Notes: generated by a model not told the origin, from the letters alone. 64,000 bases of DNA from Pelagimonas phthalicica (GCF_004364805.1 NZ_SOAP01000002.1:1116001-1180000); one strand, 5' to 3'. Positions 41,644 through 51,019 are shown, counted from the stretch's first letter. Made by a program: numbers and translations.

Positions 41644-42951
41644 TTACTCTGCTGCTGTGGCAGAGGGGTTGTTTGGATGGGTTGTCCAGTTGCCGTAATC
41701 CTCGGAAACCGGCTGACCTGTGCGCTCATCCATCGCGCCGGGGGCCAGGGTCTCCATCGTGATGCAACCCTCAACCGGGCAGACATTGACACAGAGGTTA
41801 CAGGCGACGCATTCGTCATCCTTGACGTCAAACACGCGATCTTCAGACATGGAAATCGCCTGATGCGAGGTGTCTTCGCAGGCCGCATAGCAGCGCCCGC
41901 ATTTGATGCAGGCATCCTGATCGATCCGCGCTTTGGTGACGTGGTTGAGGTTGAGATATTGCCAATCTGTGACATTCGGCACCGCCATGCCAATGAAATC
42001 GGCAGTGCTGGTATAGCCCTGCTCGTCCATCCATTGGCTGAGTCCCGAGATCATTTCCTGCACAACCTTGAACCCATAGGTCATCGCCGCGGTGCAGACC
42101 TGCACATTGCCTGCGCCAAGCGCCATGAATTCAGCCGCGTCGCGCCAAGTGGTAATGCCGCCAATGCCTGAAATCGGCAGGCCATGGGTTTGTGGATCAC
42201 GGGCGATCTCGGCCACCATGTTCATGGCAATCGGTTTCACCGCCGGACCGCAATAGCCGCCATGGGTGCCCTTGCCGTCAATCATCGGCTCCGGGGCCAT
42301 TCTGTCGAGGTTCACCGAGGTGATCGAGTTGATCGTATTGATCAGGCTGACCGCATCAGCGCCCCCCGCCTTGGCGGCGCGGGCGGGATTACGGATATCG
42401 GTGATATTCGGGGTCAGCTTCACGATCACCGGCTTGTCGTAGTACTTTTTGCACCACTCGGTCACCATCTGAATATATTCGGGAACCTGCCCCACGGCAG
42501 AGCCCATGCCCCGTTCTGCCATCCCATGCGGGCAGCCGAAATTCAGCTCGATCCCATCGCAGCCGGTTTCGGCCACCCGGGGGAGGATGGCTTTCCATGA
42601 GGCCTCATCACAAGGCACCATGATCGAGGCGATCAGCGCGTGATCCGGGTAGTCCTTTTTCACGCGCGTCATCTCTTCGAGGTTCACCTCAAGCGGGCGG
42701 TCGGTGATCAGCTCGATATTGTTCAGCCCCAGCAGACGGCGATCCGCGCCATGGATTGCGCCATAACGAGGCCCGTTTACATTGACGACCGGCGGGCCTT
42801 CGGCCCCCAGCGTTTTCCAGACCACACCGCCCCAACCGGCCTCAAAGGCGCGGCGGACATTGTATTCCTTATCGGTTGGCGGAGCCGAGGCCAGCCAGAA
42901 CGGGTTGGGGCTTTTGATGCCCAGGAAATCTGTTGTCAGGTCAGCCATCAT
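41644..42951 (-). CDS. preA: NAD-dependent dihydropyrimidine dehydrogenase subunit PreA
   Basis: A 435-aa FMN protein that reduces uracil/thymine to the dihydro form. The FMN barrel (residues 1-330) has LASAPPTDKEYNVRRAFEAG, LNFGCPHGMAERGMG and the active-site Cys in HGGYCGPAVKPIAM. Two C-terminal 4Fe-4S motifs follow: CIKCGRCYAAC and CVACNLCVNVC. It overlaps preT by 4 nt (ATGA); two adjacent ATGs (42951, 42948) are possible starts. First step of the pathway whose later enzymes lie at 36-39 kb. Confidence 0.93.
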   Translation of the reverse strand: MMADLTTDFLGIKSPNPFWLASAPPTDKEYNVRRAFEAGWGGVVWKTLGAEGPPVVNVNGPRYGAIHGADRRLLGLNNIELITDRPLEVNLEEMTRVKKDYPDHALIASIMVPCDEASWKAILPRVAETGCDGIELNFGCPHGMAERGMGSAVGQVPEYIQMVTEWCKKYYDKPVIVKLTPNITDIRNPARAAKAGGADAVSLINTINSITSVNLDRMAPEPMIDGKGTHGGYCGPAVKPIAMNMVAEIARDPQTHGLPISGIGGITTWRDAAEFMALGAGNVQVCTAAMTYGFKVVQEMISGLSQWMDEQGYTSTADFIGMAVPNVTDWQYLNLNHVTKARIDQDACIKCGRCYAACEDTSHQAISMSEDRVFDVKDDECVACNLCVNVCPVEGCITMETLAPGAMDERTGQPVSEDYGNWTTHPNNPSATAAE

Positions 42952-44288
42952 GCGTCTCCCATCAGGGTTGCGTGGATGTTTTCAGCAGCGTCGCGGCCCT
43001 CGGCCACGGCTGTTACGGTGAGGTCATCACCGCCAGAGGCACAGTCGCCTCCGGCCCAAACGCCCGCAACCGATGTCGCTCCGGCCTCGGTCACCTGGAT
43101 CTTGCCCCCTTCGATGGTCAAGGCCTCAGGCGCACCGGTCAAGCTTTGGCCAATCGCGGTAAAGAGCTGGTCGGCAGGCAAGGAAAATCCGTCATCACGT
43201 GTAACCAGCTTGCCGTCTTTGGTTTCGGTATACGCAAAGCGAACCCCGGTCAGGCTGCCATTGCCTTCGATCCCGATGGGAGCAGCATTGTGGATGATCC
43301 GCACGCCCTTTTGGGCAGCAAGATCCTGTTCAAATTCTGAGGCGGCCATCGCCTCTTGGCCGCGGCGGTAGACGATGGTGACGTTTTGCGCGCCAAGCAG
43401 GCGGGCCTGCGCCCCGGCATCAATGGCGGTCATACCGCCGCCGATGACAACGACGTCGCGCCCGATGGGTTGTGAACCCAGATCCGAAACCTGACGCAAA
43501 TCAGAGATAAAATCGGTCGCGGGGCTGACGCCCTCTTTGTCTTCGCCCTCAAGGCGCAGGGCATTCACCGCCCCCAGCCCCATGCCCAGGAAAACCGCGT
43601 CGAAATCCGATTGCAGGCTGTCGAGCGTGATCTGATCACCCAGCGCCATGCCGTTGCGGATCTCGATCCCGCCAATGCCAAGCAGCCAATCGACTTCGGC
43701 CTGAGCAAAATCATTGGTAGATTTATAGGCGGCGATGCCGAATTCGTTCAGGCCGCCGCTTTTGCTCCGCGCCTCAAAGATCACCACATCATGACCATGC
43801 ATGGCGAGACGATGCGCGCAGGCCAGTCCCGCAGGTCCCGCCCCGACCACGGCGACCTTTTTGCCGGTCGCATCAGCGCGATCAAACGGCTGAGCCGCTT
43901 TGGCCATCAAGGTATCGGTTGCAAAACGCTGCAACCGGCCAATTTCAACCGGCTTGCCTTCGGCGACTTCGCGCACGCAGACCTCTTCACACAAGGTCTC
44001 GGTCGGGCAAACACGGGCGCACATGCCGCCCAGGATATTCTGTTCGAGAATGGTGCGCGCTGCCGCTTCGGGCGTGCCGGTGGCGATCTGGCGAATAAAG
44101 AGCGGAATATCGATGCTGGTTGGGCAGGCTGTCTGGCACGGCGCGTCGTGGCAGAAATAGCAGCGATCTGCAGCCACCAGAGCTTCGTGCTCGTCATAGG
44201 CAGGATGCAGATCCGAGAAATTGGCGTCCAACGCAGACGCGTCGAGACGCCCGGCAACGATGCCTTCCTCGAATTGTTTGGAACTCAT
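42948..44288 (-). CDS. preT: Dihydropyrimidine dehydrogenase subunit PreT
   Basis: A 446-aa NAD(P)H- and FAD-binding Fe-S subunit, homologous to the small subunit of glutamate synthase. N-terminal Cys clusters (CYFCHDAPCQTACPTSIDIP; CARVCPTETLCEEVC) bind two 4Fe-4S clusters. VAVVGAGPAGLACAHRLAM binds FAD and VVVIGGGMTAIDAGAQARLL the pyridine nucleotide; VWAGGDCASGG is the FAD-closing motif. Start 44288 follows AGGGG; an upstream ATG at 44327 is possible. A RutR-like box lies upstream. Confidence 0.93.
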   Translation of the reverse strand: MSSKQFEEGIVAGRLDASALDANFSDLHPAYDEHEALVAADRCYFCHDAPCQTACPTSIDIPLFIRQIATGTPEAAARTILEQNILGGMCARVCPTETLCEEVCVREVAEGKPVEIGRLQRFATDTLMAKAAQPFDRADATGKKVAVVGAGPAGLACAHRLAMHGHDVVIFEARSKSGGLNEFGIAAYKSTNDFAQAEVDWLLGIGGIEIRNGMALGDQITLDSLQSDFDAVFLGMGLGAVNALRLEGEDKEGVSPATDFISDLRQVSDLGSQPIGRDVVVIGGGMTAIDAGAQARLLGAQNVTIVYRRGQEAMAASEFEQDLAAQKGVRIIHNAAPIGIEGNGSLTGVRFAYTETKDGKLVTRDDGFSLPADQLFTAIGQSLTGAPEALTIEGGKIQVTEAGATSVAGVWAGGDCASGGDDLTVTAVAEGRDAAENIHATLMGDA

Positions 44289-44359
44289 GGCTAACCCCTG
44301 TTGTCGGTTTTGCTTATCCTTAGCCAAGCACGTTTTCAGATTTTATCAAACGATAAATT

Positions 44360-44375
44360 TTGACCATTTGGTACA
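44360..44375. promoter_or_regulatory. RutR-like box upstream of preTA
   Basis: TTGACCATTTGGTACA: one half-site is exact and the other differs at two bases from TTGACCANNTGGTCAA. It lies 72 bp upstream of the preT start, tying preTA to the RutR-like regulators. Confidence 0.65.
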
Positions 44376-44611
44376 TTTTTTGCCAAGCGGTTAAAAAACA
44401 GTGCTATTTTCTTGAGCGACGCTTAAAAAATCAGCGCTGTTTGCGGGGCTATGCGTGGGAACACCCGGGGCCACGCACCCAACCGCAAACGCCAAACCCA
44501 AAAGACTCACTTGCGAACGAACCGGTGCAGCGGTGACAAAACCGGTCGACATTATGATCGGAACCGGGTCTGTTGGGCGCTAACACAGTGATCCACCTGA
44601 AAGAGACAGGC

Positions 44612-44998
44612 ATGCCCCATCAAAAGAAAATCGCGCTGGTCGCCCATGATGCCAAAAAGGACCTGATCGTGGACTGGGCCAGCGCAAATCGCGACGCGCT
44701 GAGCCACCATCACATCTATGCCACCGGCACGACCGGCGGTCGATTGATGGAGGGCGCTGGTTTGGCGGTTGAACGCCTGCTTAGCGGCCCTTTGGGCGGC
44801 GACGCGCAACTGGGGGCGATGATTGCCGAAGAGCGGCTGGATGCCTTGATCTTTTTCATCGACCCCTTGTCGGCCCTGCCCCATGACGTGGATGTCAAAT
44901 CTCTGCTAAGACTGGCGATCCTTTATGACACGCCCTTGGCGATCAACAAAAGCTCGGCGGATGCCGTGCTATGTGCACTAAAGAACGATACCGATTGA
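44612..44998 (+). CDS. mgsA: Methylglyoxal synthase
   Basis: A 128-aa enzyme converting dihydroxyacetone phosphate to methylglyoxal and phosphate. It has ALVAHDAKKD (phosphate site and Asp), YATGTTGGRL, LSGPLGGDAQLGA and FFIDPLSALPHDVDVKSLLR with the catalytic Asp/His region. Start 44612 gives the normal family N-terminus. The preceding 280 bp hold the preTA promoter and RutR-like box, and no gene. Confidence 0.93.
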   Translation: MPHQKKIALVAHDAKKDLIVDWASANRDALSHHHIYATGTTGGRLMEGAGLAVERLLSGPLGGDAQLGAMIAEERLDALIFFIDPLSALPHDVDVKSLLRLAILYDTPLAINKSSADAVLCALKNDTD

Positions 44999-45032
44999 GG
45001 CGGTGGGCAGGCCACAAGGCCCGCCCATAAGA

Positions 45033-46268
45033 TCAAAGCACTAGAATGGCGCGGAAATCATTCACATTGGTCAGTGTCGGCCCAGTGACAACCTGATCAT
45101 CAATCTTGTCAAAGAAGCTGTGGGCATCATTCTCTGCCAATGCTTGGGCTGGATCGACGCCAGCAGCCTGAGCTTTGGCGAGGGTGTCTGGCGTCACAAC
45201 CGCACCAGCCACCTCAGCCGCACCATCAACCCCATCCGTATCACAAGACAGCGCATAGATCCCCTCGCCCCCCTCAAGCGCGAGGGCCAGCGCGAGGCAA
45301 TATTCAGCGTTTGGCCCGCCTACACCGTTTCCGCGGCGCGTGACGGTCAACTCACCGCCCGACAACAAAAGCAACGGCCCCTGACCACGCAAAGACAAGG
45401 CGAGCTTGGCATGTTCCGCGGCCACATCCCGCGCCTCCCCCTCTAGCGCGTCACCAAGCTGGCGAACCTCGAAATCCACCATCTCAGCGGCAGCGGCCAG
45501 AGATTGAGACGGCGCGGCATAGAGGTGATTGGTGGTTGTCGCAAGCCGCCTGTCGTCTGGAGCCACGACAGAAGAGCCCTTGGCCAAGGCCGCTGTGACA
45601 CTGGCAGGAACGTCAATCTTCCAATTGTCCAATACCGCACGCGCATCGGCGGGCGTGCTAGCCTCACCAACCGTCGGGCCAGAGCCGATAAAGGCCGGGT
45701 CATCGCCCGGAACGTCCGAAATCAGCAGGGCGCACATCTCCGCCGGATGGGCAGCGGCGGCCAATTGCCCACCTTTCACGCGGCTGAGATGTTTGCGCAC
45801 CGTGTTCATCCGATCAATCGGCGCGCCCGAGGCCAAAAGCGCTGCGTTCACCTCTTGCTTTTCAGCCAGGCTCACCCCCGAAACCGGTGCGGTCAGCAAG
45901 GCAGACGCACCGCCCGAAATCAGCGCCAAGACATAGTCGCCTTCGCCCAAACCCGAGAGCAGATCAAGCAATCGCTCAGTGGCTTTCTGTCCCGCGGCGT
46001 CCGGCACAGGATGCGCGGCCTCGACAATTTCGATCCCCTGACAGGGACGCGCGTAACCATAGCGTGTGATCACCAGCCCCTCGCACGGCCCCCAAGCGGC
46101 CTCGACCGCCTCGGCCATACGCGCACTGGCCTTGCCCGCGCCAACAACAACAACCCGCCCCTCTGGCTTTTCGGGCAAATGCGCCGCCAAGGACTGCATC
46201 GGGTCAGCGACCTCTACCGCCTTGTCAAATAAGTCACGCAGAAGCTGGATCGGGTCGTCTATCGTCAT
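45033..46268 (-). CDS. Glycerate 2-kinase (MOFRL/DUF4147 family)
   Basis: A 411-aa kinase of the class that phosphorylates glycerate to 2-phosphoglycerate (GckA/TtuD type). It has GRVVVVGAGKASARMAEAVE in the N-terminal domain, LISGGASALLTAP (phosphate loop), NTVRKHLSRVKGGQLA with catalytic Lys/Arg, LLISDVPGDDPAFIGSGPT, and a C-terminal MOFRL domain (LLLSGGELTVTRRGNGVGGP; CDTDGVDG). It serves glyoxylate/hydroxypyruvate or sugar-acid metabolism. Convergent with mgsA. Confidence 0.92.
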   Translation of the reverse strand: MTIDDPIQLLRDLFDKAVEVADPMQSLAAHLPEKPEGRVVVVGAGKASARMAEAVEAAWGPCEGLVITRYGYARPCQGIEIVEAAHPVPDAAGQKATERLLDLLSGLGEGDYVLALISGGASALLTAPVSGVSLAEKQEVNAALLASGAPIDRMNTVRKHLSRVKGGQLAAAAHPAEMCALLISDVPGDDPAFIGSGPTVGEASTPADARAVLDNWKIDVPASVTAALAKGSSVVAPDDRRLATTTNHLYAAPSQSLAAAAEMVDFEVRQLGDALEGEARDVAAEHAKLALSLRGQGPLLLLSGGELTVTRRGNGVGGPNAEYCLALALALEGGEGIYALSCDTDGVDGAAEVAGAVVTPDTLAKAQAAGVDPAQALAENDAHSFFDKIDDQVVTGPTLTNVNDFRAILVL

Positions 46269-46490
46269 TTGGGCAAGTCTCCTCTGCAGGCGCGTTGTTA
46301 CGAGCCCCTCCCCCTTAGCGCAGAGCGCGCTTTAGCGCTAGCAGTCTCCACGGTGCAGATGGTCCTTTTGTGAGGGGCAGGAAACCCGGTGCCGGCGGCA
46401 AAAGCCTCCGCTAAATTTCGCCAATTGTCGCGCCTTATCAATTACCGAATTACCGCATTATCCGCCAATTCACGCTCAGAAATGAATTCA

Positions 46491-46516
46491 TAACCGTTAA
46501 CCATTATTAACGGTTA
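46491..46516. promoter_or_regulatory. Perfect 10-bp inverted repeat upstream of gntR
   Basis: TAACCGTTAA and TTAACGGTTA separated by 6 bp (CCATTA). It abuts the -35 of the adjacent promoter, so binding there would block transcription. It is probably an autoregulatory operator. Confidence 0.7.
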
Positions 46517-46519
46517 AAT

Positions 46520-46547
46520 TTGTATGAATAAGCAGAAACCCTATAAT
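46520..46547 (+). promoter_or_regulatory. Sigma70-type promoter of the GntR gene
   Basis: TTGTAT (46520-46525), 16 bp, perfect TATAAT (46542-46547), 29 bp before the ATG. Confidence 0.65.
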
Positions 46548-46576
46548 CAACGGACTTTCATTAAATTTGCCAAGCC

Positions 46577-47242
46577 ATGAAAAACCTCTCGAATATCGAA
46601 AACCTCCCCGTATCTTCCCAAGTCTTTGAGAGTATCCTTCGCGGCATACAAAACCTTCACCTTCCCCCGGGAACGCGGATGTCGGAAACTGATGTCGGGG
46701 CACAACTTGGCGTGTCGCGCCAACCTGTTAGGGATGCTTTTGGACGTTTGTCGCTGGCGGGGTACCTGGATATCAAGCCACAAAGGGCAACGCGCATTGC
46801 CAAAATCTCAGATCAGCGTCTGCGCGATGCGGTTTTTCTGCGCGCTTCATTGGAATGCGCCAGCCTCGCCGAAAGAGAGCCGCTTTCCCAAAATCAGATA
46901 AAAGAGCTGAGTGAAATTGTCGAAAAGATGCGCCACTCTGTTTCAAATCAGGAAACAGAATATTTTGATTTACTGGACAATGAATTCCATCAAACTTTGA
47001 CAAATATAAAGAGCCGACCAGCGATTTGGACTATTATTCGCGACGCACATGGGCATGTCGGACGGTTGCAATCTCTGTCGCGTCAGAATCTTAGAGATGC
47101 GGATTGGCAGCAGCATCAAGATATCCTCGATGCGGTTATCTCTGGCCGATTGGATCGCACGATACCCTTGCTCAAGACGCACTTGGAACAGGTCCTGGGC
47201 ACCATTGATCGGGTCAAGGAAGAGAACCCGGCTTATTTTTAG
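46577..47242 (+). CDS. GntR (FadR/FCD-type) transcriptional regulator
   Basis: A 221-aa regulator with winged helix ETDVGAQLGVSRQPVRDAFG and an FCD effector domain (FDLLDNEFHQTLTNIKSR; DWQQHQDILDAVISGR; LLKTHLEQVLGTI) whose Asp/His residues fit the metal-dependent ligand site. The regulated gene is unclear; divergent glycerate kinase and convergent TDT transporter are the neighbours. Its base composition looks more AT-rich than the surroundings, which may indicate separate ancestry. Confidence 0.85.
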   Translation: MKNLSNIENLPVSSQVFESILRGIQNLHLPPGTRMSETDVGAQLGVSRQPVRDAFGRLSLAGYLDIKPQRATRIAKISDQRLRDAVFLRASLECASLAEREPLSQNQIKELSEIVEKMRHSVSNQETEYFDLLDNEFHQTLTNIKSRPAIWTIIRDAHGHVGRLQSLSRQNLRDADWQQHQDILDAVISGRLDRTIPLLKTHLEQVLGTIDRVKEENPAYF

Positions 47243-47260
47243 GGTATTCGCCTAACCAAA

Positions 47261-48238
47261 CTAATCCGGACGGCAGATTTCCCCGCGCATTGCCGCCACC
47301 ATAGTGCGCCAAGAGAGGCCCAAAAGGATCACTGCCAAAATTGCGAGAAAGGTAAATCCCAAAACCTCAATCACGCTTGAACCTGTCAGCACAGAGTATT
47401 TTAGCGTCGCCAAAGTCAGCGCCGCCACGGGAAAGCTCAGCGCCCAGAACGACAGGGAAAACGGCAACTGGACCAGGCCGGGCAGTTGCACCAAGGTGAT
47501 CGTGGCGAAAATGATCGCTGTATAGAAAAGGATGCGGGCAAAGGCATCCAGATGACCATCGTTCAATTGCAACCAGGACAAAAAACCTATGGCGGGTGGC
47601 GCGATCAGGATCGCGAGGGTTGGCAATAGACGCCCCGGCAAAGGATCGTGAAACACCAATCGGTTGAAAACCAAAGTCAGCAAAATGAGCCAGAACATCA
47701 TGCCGGCTGAGAAAAACAGCCAGCTGATTTCAGGAAAGCCAAAGCTGACCCCGGCGACGGGGACCACGACATTGCCAACCGCCGGTATGAACCAAGCGGG
47801 CGACATCTGGACCGTTTGAAACGGGCGTTTGCCAATCCATCCAGAGATGACAGACAGTGTCAGGACGGCCTGCATCGCCGTCGCGACCATCCATAAAACC
47901 CGTGCCTGGGCAAAGGCGACATCCCGCAAAGCGACCGAAATCAACAGAAGCCCGATTGAGATCGCCGGGAAGAAGGCCATTTTCACCGGATGGTTCCACT
48001 CTGCCCGGACAGCCGACCGGTGGCGCAAGAATTTGAGGGCATAAAGCACGCCCACCGCCAGGAAAACCATGACGGCGAGAACCAGCACAGCGCCTGACAA
48101 ATAGCCCGGCAAAGCCAACATTTGCTCTGATTGATGCAGGGCCAGCGAAAACCCGGTTAGCCCCATAACGGTGGCAAAGATCGTCACTGGAAAATGCTCC
48201 AGACGGCTATGCGCCTGATTAAGGGAAGTGTCGGGCAT
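47261..48238 (-). CDS. SLAC1/TehA-family (TDT) membrane transporter
   Basis: About 325 aa, with ten hydrophobic helices and the TDT hallmark LEHFPVTIFATVMGLTGFSL at the N-terminus and SPAWFIPAVGNVVVPVAG mid-protein. Members are anion channels or C4-dicarboxylate/tellurite-resistance transporters. I take ATG 48238 (MPDTSLNQAH); a frame from 48259 is also open. A perfect FNR box lies 60 bp upstream of the start, so low oxygen probably controls it. Confidence 0.85.
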   Translation of the reverse strand: MPDTSLNQAHSRLEHFPVTIFATVMGLTGFSLALHQSEQMLALPGYLSGAVLVLAVMVFLAVGVLYALKFLRHRSAVRAEWNHPVKMAFFPAISIGLLLISVALRDVAFAQARVLWMVATAMQAVLTLSVISGWIGKRPFQTVQMSPAWFIPAVGNVVVPVAGVSFGFPEISWLFFSAGMMFWLILLTLVFNRLVFHDPLPGRLLPTLAILIAPPAIGFLSWLQLNDGHLDAFARILFYTAIIFATITLVQLPGLVQLPFSLSFWALSFPVAALTLATLKYSVLTGSSVIEVLGFTFLAILAVILLGLSWRTMVAAMRGEICRPD

Positions 48239-48297
48239 CTGGTATCTCGCGCGTTGCAATTACATGCGTTTCTTCGAATGTTTCTCTACGCATATCT

Positions 48298-48311
48298 TTG
48301 ATAAAGATCAA
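48298..48311. promoter_or_regulatory. FNR/FnrL box
   Basis: TTGATAAAGATCAA is an exact TTGAT-N4-ATCAA palindrome. Its centre lies 66 bp upstream of the SLAC1/TehA-type ATG, a usual position for FNR control. Confidence 0.85.
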
Positions 48312-48377
48312 AACACAAGAATTCTCTTATGCGTGCACATGACATCGTCAGCAGCGGCTCGAATGGGCCACAGGGTG

Positions 48378-48412
48378 TTCAAAAGAAAACCCGCGCCGGT
48401 AAGGCACGGGTT
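48378..48412 (-). terminator. ychF terminator
   Basis: AACCCG.GCC / GGC.CGGGTT stem (48388-48397 with 48403-48412; one mismatch), followed on the minus strand by TTTTCTTTT. Confidence 0.75.
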
Positions 48413-48436
48413 CAAAAGCGTAAATAGGTCAGAGCC

Positions 48437-49534
48437 TTAGGTGTTGAACAAGAAGTGCATGACGTCGCCGTCTTTGACGAGATAGCCCTTGCCCTCCGCG
48501 CGCATCTTACCCGCCTCTTTGGCCCCAGATTCACCGTTGCAGGCGACGTAATCATCATAGGCGATGGTTTCCGCGCGAATGAACCCACGTTCAAAATCAC
48601 CGTGGATCACACCCGCCGCTTGCGGGGCCAAAGTGCCTTGCTTGATGGTCCAGGCGCGGGCCTCTTTCGGGCCGACGGTGAAATAGGTTTCGAGCTGCAA
48701 CAACTCGTAACCGGCTTTGATCAAACGATCGAGACCGGCCTCTTCAAGCCCCAACTCACCCAGGAACATTTCAGCCTCTTCATCCTCAAGCTGGCTGATT
48801 TCCTCTTCGATCTTGGCGGAGATCACCACATGGGTGTTGCCCTGTGCTGCGGCCATTTCGGCAACCTTTTCGGACAGGTGGTTGCCAGTGGCTGCCTCGC
48901 CCTCATCCACGTTGCAAACGTAAAGAACCGGCTTGGTCGACAAGAGCTGCAACATGTTCCAGGCCTTGCGATCTTCGTCATCGACCTCGACCAGACGCGC
49001 GGGTTTGCCCTGCTCCAGCATCTCCATCGCCTGTTTCATCAGACGTTCCTGCTGCACCGCCTCTTTGTCGCCGCCGCGCACTTTGCGCACGATGTTCTGC
49101 AACCGCTTTTCCAGCGATTCCATATCGGCGATGATCAGCTCGGTCTCGATGGTTTCGGCATCCGACACCGGATCGACACGGCCATCGACATGGGTCACGT
49201 CCTCATCCTCGAAACAGCGCAGCACATGGGCGATGGCGTCGGTTTCGCGGATATTGGCCAGGAACTGGTTGCCCAGACCTTCGCCCTTGGAGGCCCCTTT
49301 GACCAGACCAGCAATGTCGACAAAGGTCATGCGGGTCGGAATGATCTGGGCTGAGCCAGCGATACCCGCCAGTTTATCCAAACGCACATCCGGCACAGCC
49401 ACATCGCCAACATTCGGTTCGATGGTACAGAATGGAAAATTGGCCGCCTGCGCCGCCGCGGTTTTGGTCAATGCGTTGAACAGGGTCGACTTGCCCACAT
49501 TGGGCAGACCCACGATTCCCATCCGAAAGCCCAT
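48437..49534 (-). CDS. ychF: Redox-regulated ATPase YchF
   Basis: A 365-aa Obg-family NTPase. G1 GLPNVGKSTLFNAL, G3 DIAGLVKGASKGEGLGNQFL, then a coiled-coil insert and the C-terminal TGS domain (TYFTVGPKEARAWTIKQGTL; FERGFIRAETIAYDDY). YchF/OLA1 prefers ATP, binds ribosomes and influences stress responses. Start 49534 is the family start and has GGGGCGAG upstream. Confidence 0.95.
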   Translation of the reverse strand: MGFRMGIVGLPNVGKSTLFNALTKTAAAQAANFPFCTIEPNVGDVAVPDVRLDKLAGIAGSAQIIPTRMTFVDIAGLVKGASKGEGLGNQFLANIRETDAIAHVLRCFEDEDVTHVDGRVDPVSDAETIETELIIADMESLEKRLQNIVRKVRGGDKEAVQQERLMKQAMEMLEQGKPARLVEVDDEDRKAWNMLQLLSTKPVLYVCNVDEGEAATGNHLSEKVAEMAAAQGNTHVVISAKIEEEISQLEDEEAEMFLGELGLEEAGLDRLIKAGYELLQLETYFTVGPKEARAWTIKQGTLAPQAAGVIHGDFERGFIRAETIAYDDYVACNGESGAKEAGKMRAEGKGYLVKDGDVMHFLFNT

Positions 49535-49589
49535 ATGCTCGCCCCTTTTCGACAAAGATCGGTGAATTTCAGTCTGGCGTTGTCTAGTC

Positions 49590-49618
49590 GTGCAAGGCTT
49601 GGGGTGCAAGCCTTGCAC
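49590..49618. other. Perfect 12-bp hairpin between MATE and ychF genes
   Basis: GTGCAAGGCTTG pairs with CAAGCCTTGCAC around GGGTG. There is no T-run, so it may protect or attenuate the upstream MATE transcript. Confidence 0.6.
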
Positions 49619-49654
49619 AAGGGGCAATTCCGCCTCTTTTCACGGTTTCCGATG

Positions 49655-51019
49655 CTATTTTTCTACAAAAAGCGGCCCGGACCCTTTGGTCCAGAACCGA
49701 TACATCAAAAGCGCGGCAGCCACGGCCAGCCCAAGCACCAGCCCAATCCAGATCCCAGCCGCGCCCCAATCGACGACAAAGCCAAAGATATAGGCGGAGG
49801 GCAGCCCGATCCCCCAATAGGCAATGGCCGCCATGATCATCGGCACCTGCGTATCCAGCAAGCCGCGCAAAAGGCCCAAATGGATCACCTGCATCGCGTC
49901 CACCAGTTGGAACAGCGCCGCCAGAGCCAAGAGGATCGTGCCAATGCGCAGCAGCTCATCCAATTGCTCTTCTTTCGGATCAAAGAAGATGCCCAGCAGC
50001 GTTTCGGGGAACAGCAAAAAGGCCGAAGTCGCCAGCGCCACGAGGCACAAGGACAGGAAGGTCACGACTTTGGCCCCTTTGATCAGGTGATCCGCATCCT
50101 GACGGCCCTTGGCATTACCTGCGCGGATCGTGGCGGCATTGGACAGGCCGACATGCATCATAAAGGTCGCGCTGGCGATCTGCAGGGCCGCACCATGCGC
50201 CGCCAAGGGCACCTCGCCCAGCCAGCCCATCAGAACTGCGGAAATGGCGAAAAGGGCAACTTCGGCCAGAGTGGTCAGTCCGATCGGCAGGCCAAGTCGG
50301 AAGATGCGCGCGAACATTTCGCCATCGGACTTCCAAAACCGGACAAACAGCTGGTGTTGCGGCAGTTTCCTGAGCGCATAAAGGATGGTCAGCAGCAGCC
50401 CCGCAGTGGTCGACAAAACCGAGGCAATCGCCGCCCCTTGCAAACCCAGCTCTGGCGCGCCCCAATTGCCGAAAATCAGGGCGTAGTTGGCAAAGGCATT
50501 CACCACGGCAGAAGCCACCGTGATCCAAAGCACAATCCGCGTATGTTCGAGCCCCGCCAGATAGCTTTTCAACACCATGACGCCCAGCGCGGGCAACATG
50601 CCCCAACCGGCGATCCTTAGATAGGTTTGGGCATTTTGAGCAACACTGACCTCTTGCCCAACCGCGCTGAGCAAAGTGCCGGAAAACCACATAAGCGGCA
50701 TGACAGCGGCAAAGAACAGGCCCGACCACCAAAGCGCCATGCGAGTGGCGCGGCGGATCTGCTGATCATCATTCTTGGTCGCGTAATCCGCCACCATCGG
50801 CATGACGGCAAAGGCAAAACCCGAGCCGAACAGCAGCAAGGAAAAGAACAAAGAGCCAGCAAGCGTCATGGCAGCCAATTCGGCTACGCCATACCAGCCC
50901 ATCATGATGGAATCAGTCAAACCAATGGCGAATTGCGCCAAATGCCCGCCCACCAAAGGCAGGCCAAGAACCAACACGGCGCGGCCGTGCTGAACATATG
51001 TCATATCACTTGTGCTCAT
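49655..51019 (-). CDS. MATE-family multidrug/Na+ antiporter (NorM-like)
   Basis: A 454-aa exporter with about twelve membrane helices in two pseudo-symmetric halves. The N-terminal LGLPLVGGHLAQFAIGLTDS and IMMGWYGVAELAAMTLAGSL segments and the second-half LGLPIGLTTLAEVALFAISA repeat are typical of MATE. Substrate range is unknown; cationic drugs or toxins are usual. It is divergent from the DUF2461 gene. Confidence 0.9.
   Translation of the reverse strand: MSTSDMTYVQHGRAVLVLGLPLVGGHLAQFAIGLTDSIMMGWYGVAELAAMTLAGSLFFSLLLFGSGFAFAVMPMVADYATKNDDQQIRRATRMALWWSGLFFAAVMPLMWFSGTLLSAVGQEVSVAQNAQTYLRIAGWGMLPALGVMVLKSYLAGLEHTRIVLWITVASAVVNAFANYALIFGNWGAPELGLQGAAIASVLSTTAGLLLTILYALRKLPQHQLFVRFWKSDGEMFARIFRLGLPIGLTTLAEVALFAISAVLMGWLGEVPLAAHGAALQIASATFMMHVGLSNAATIRAGNAKGRQDADHLIKGAKVVTFLSLCLVALATSAFLLFPETLLGIFFDPKEEQLDELLRIGTILLALAALFQLVDAMQVIHLGLLRGLLDTQVPMIMAAIAYWGIGLPSAYIFGFVVDWGAAGIWIGLVLGLAVAAALLMYRFWTKGSGPLFVEK

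Larger units (their letters stand above)
46269..46576. other. AT-rich intergenic region before the second GntR gene
   Basis: No gene seen. The left part holds a loose GC stem pairing GCCCCTC with GAGGGGC about 70 bp apart. The right part is markedly AT-rich and carries the operator-like inverted repeat and promoter listed separately. Confidence 0.6.
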
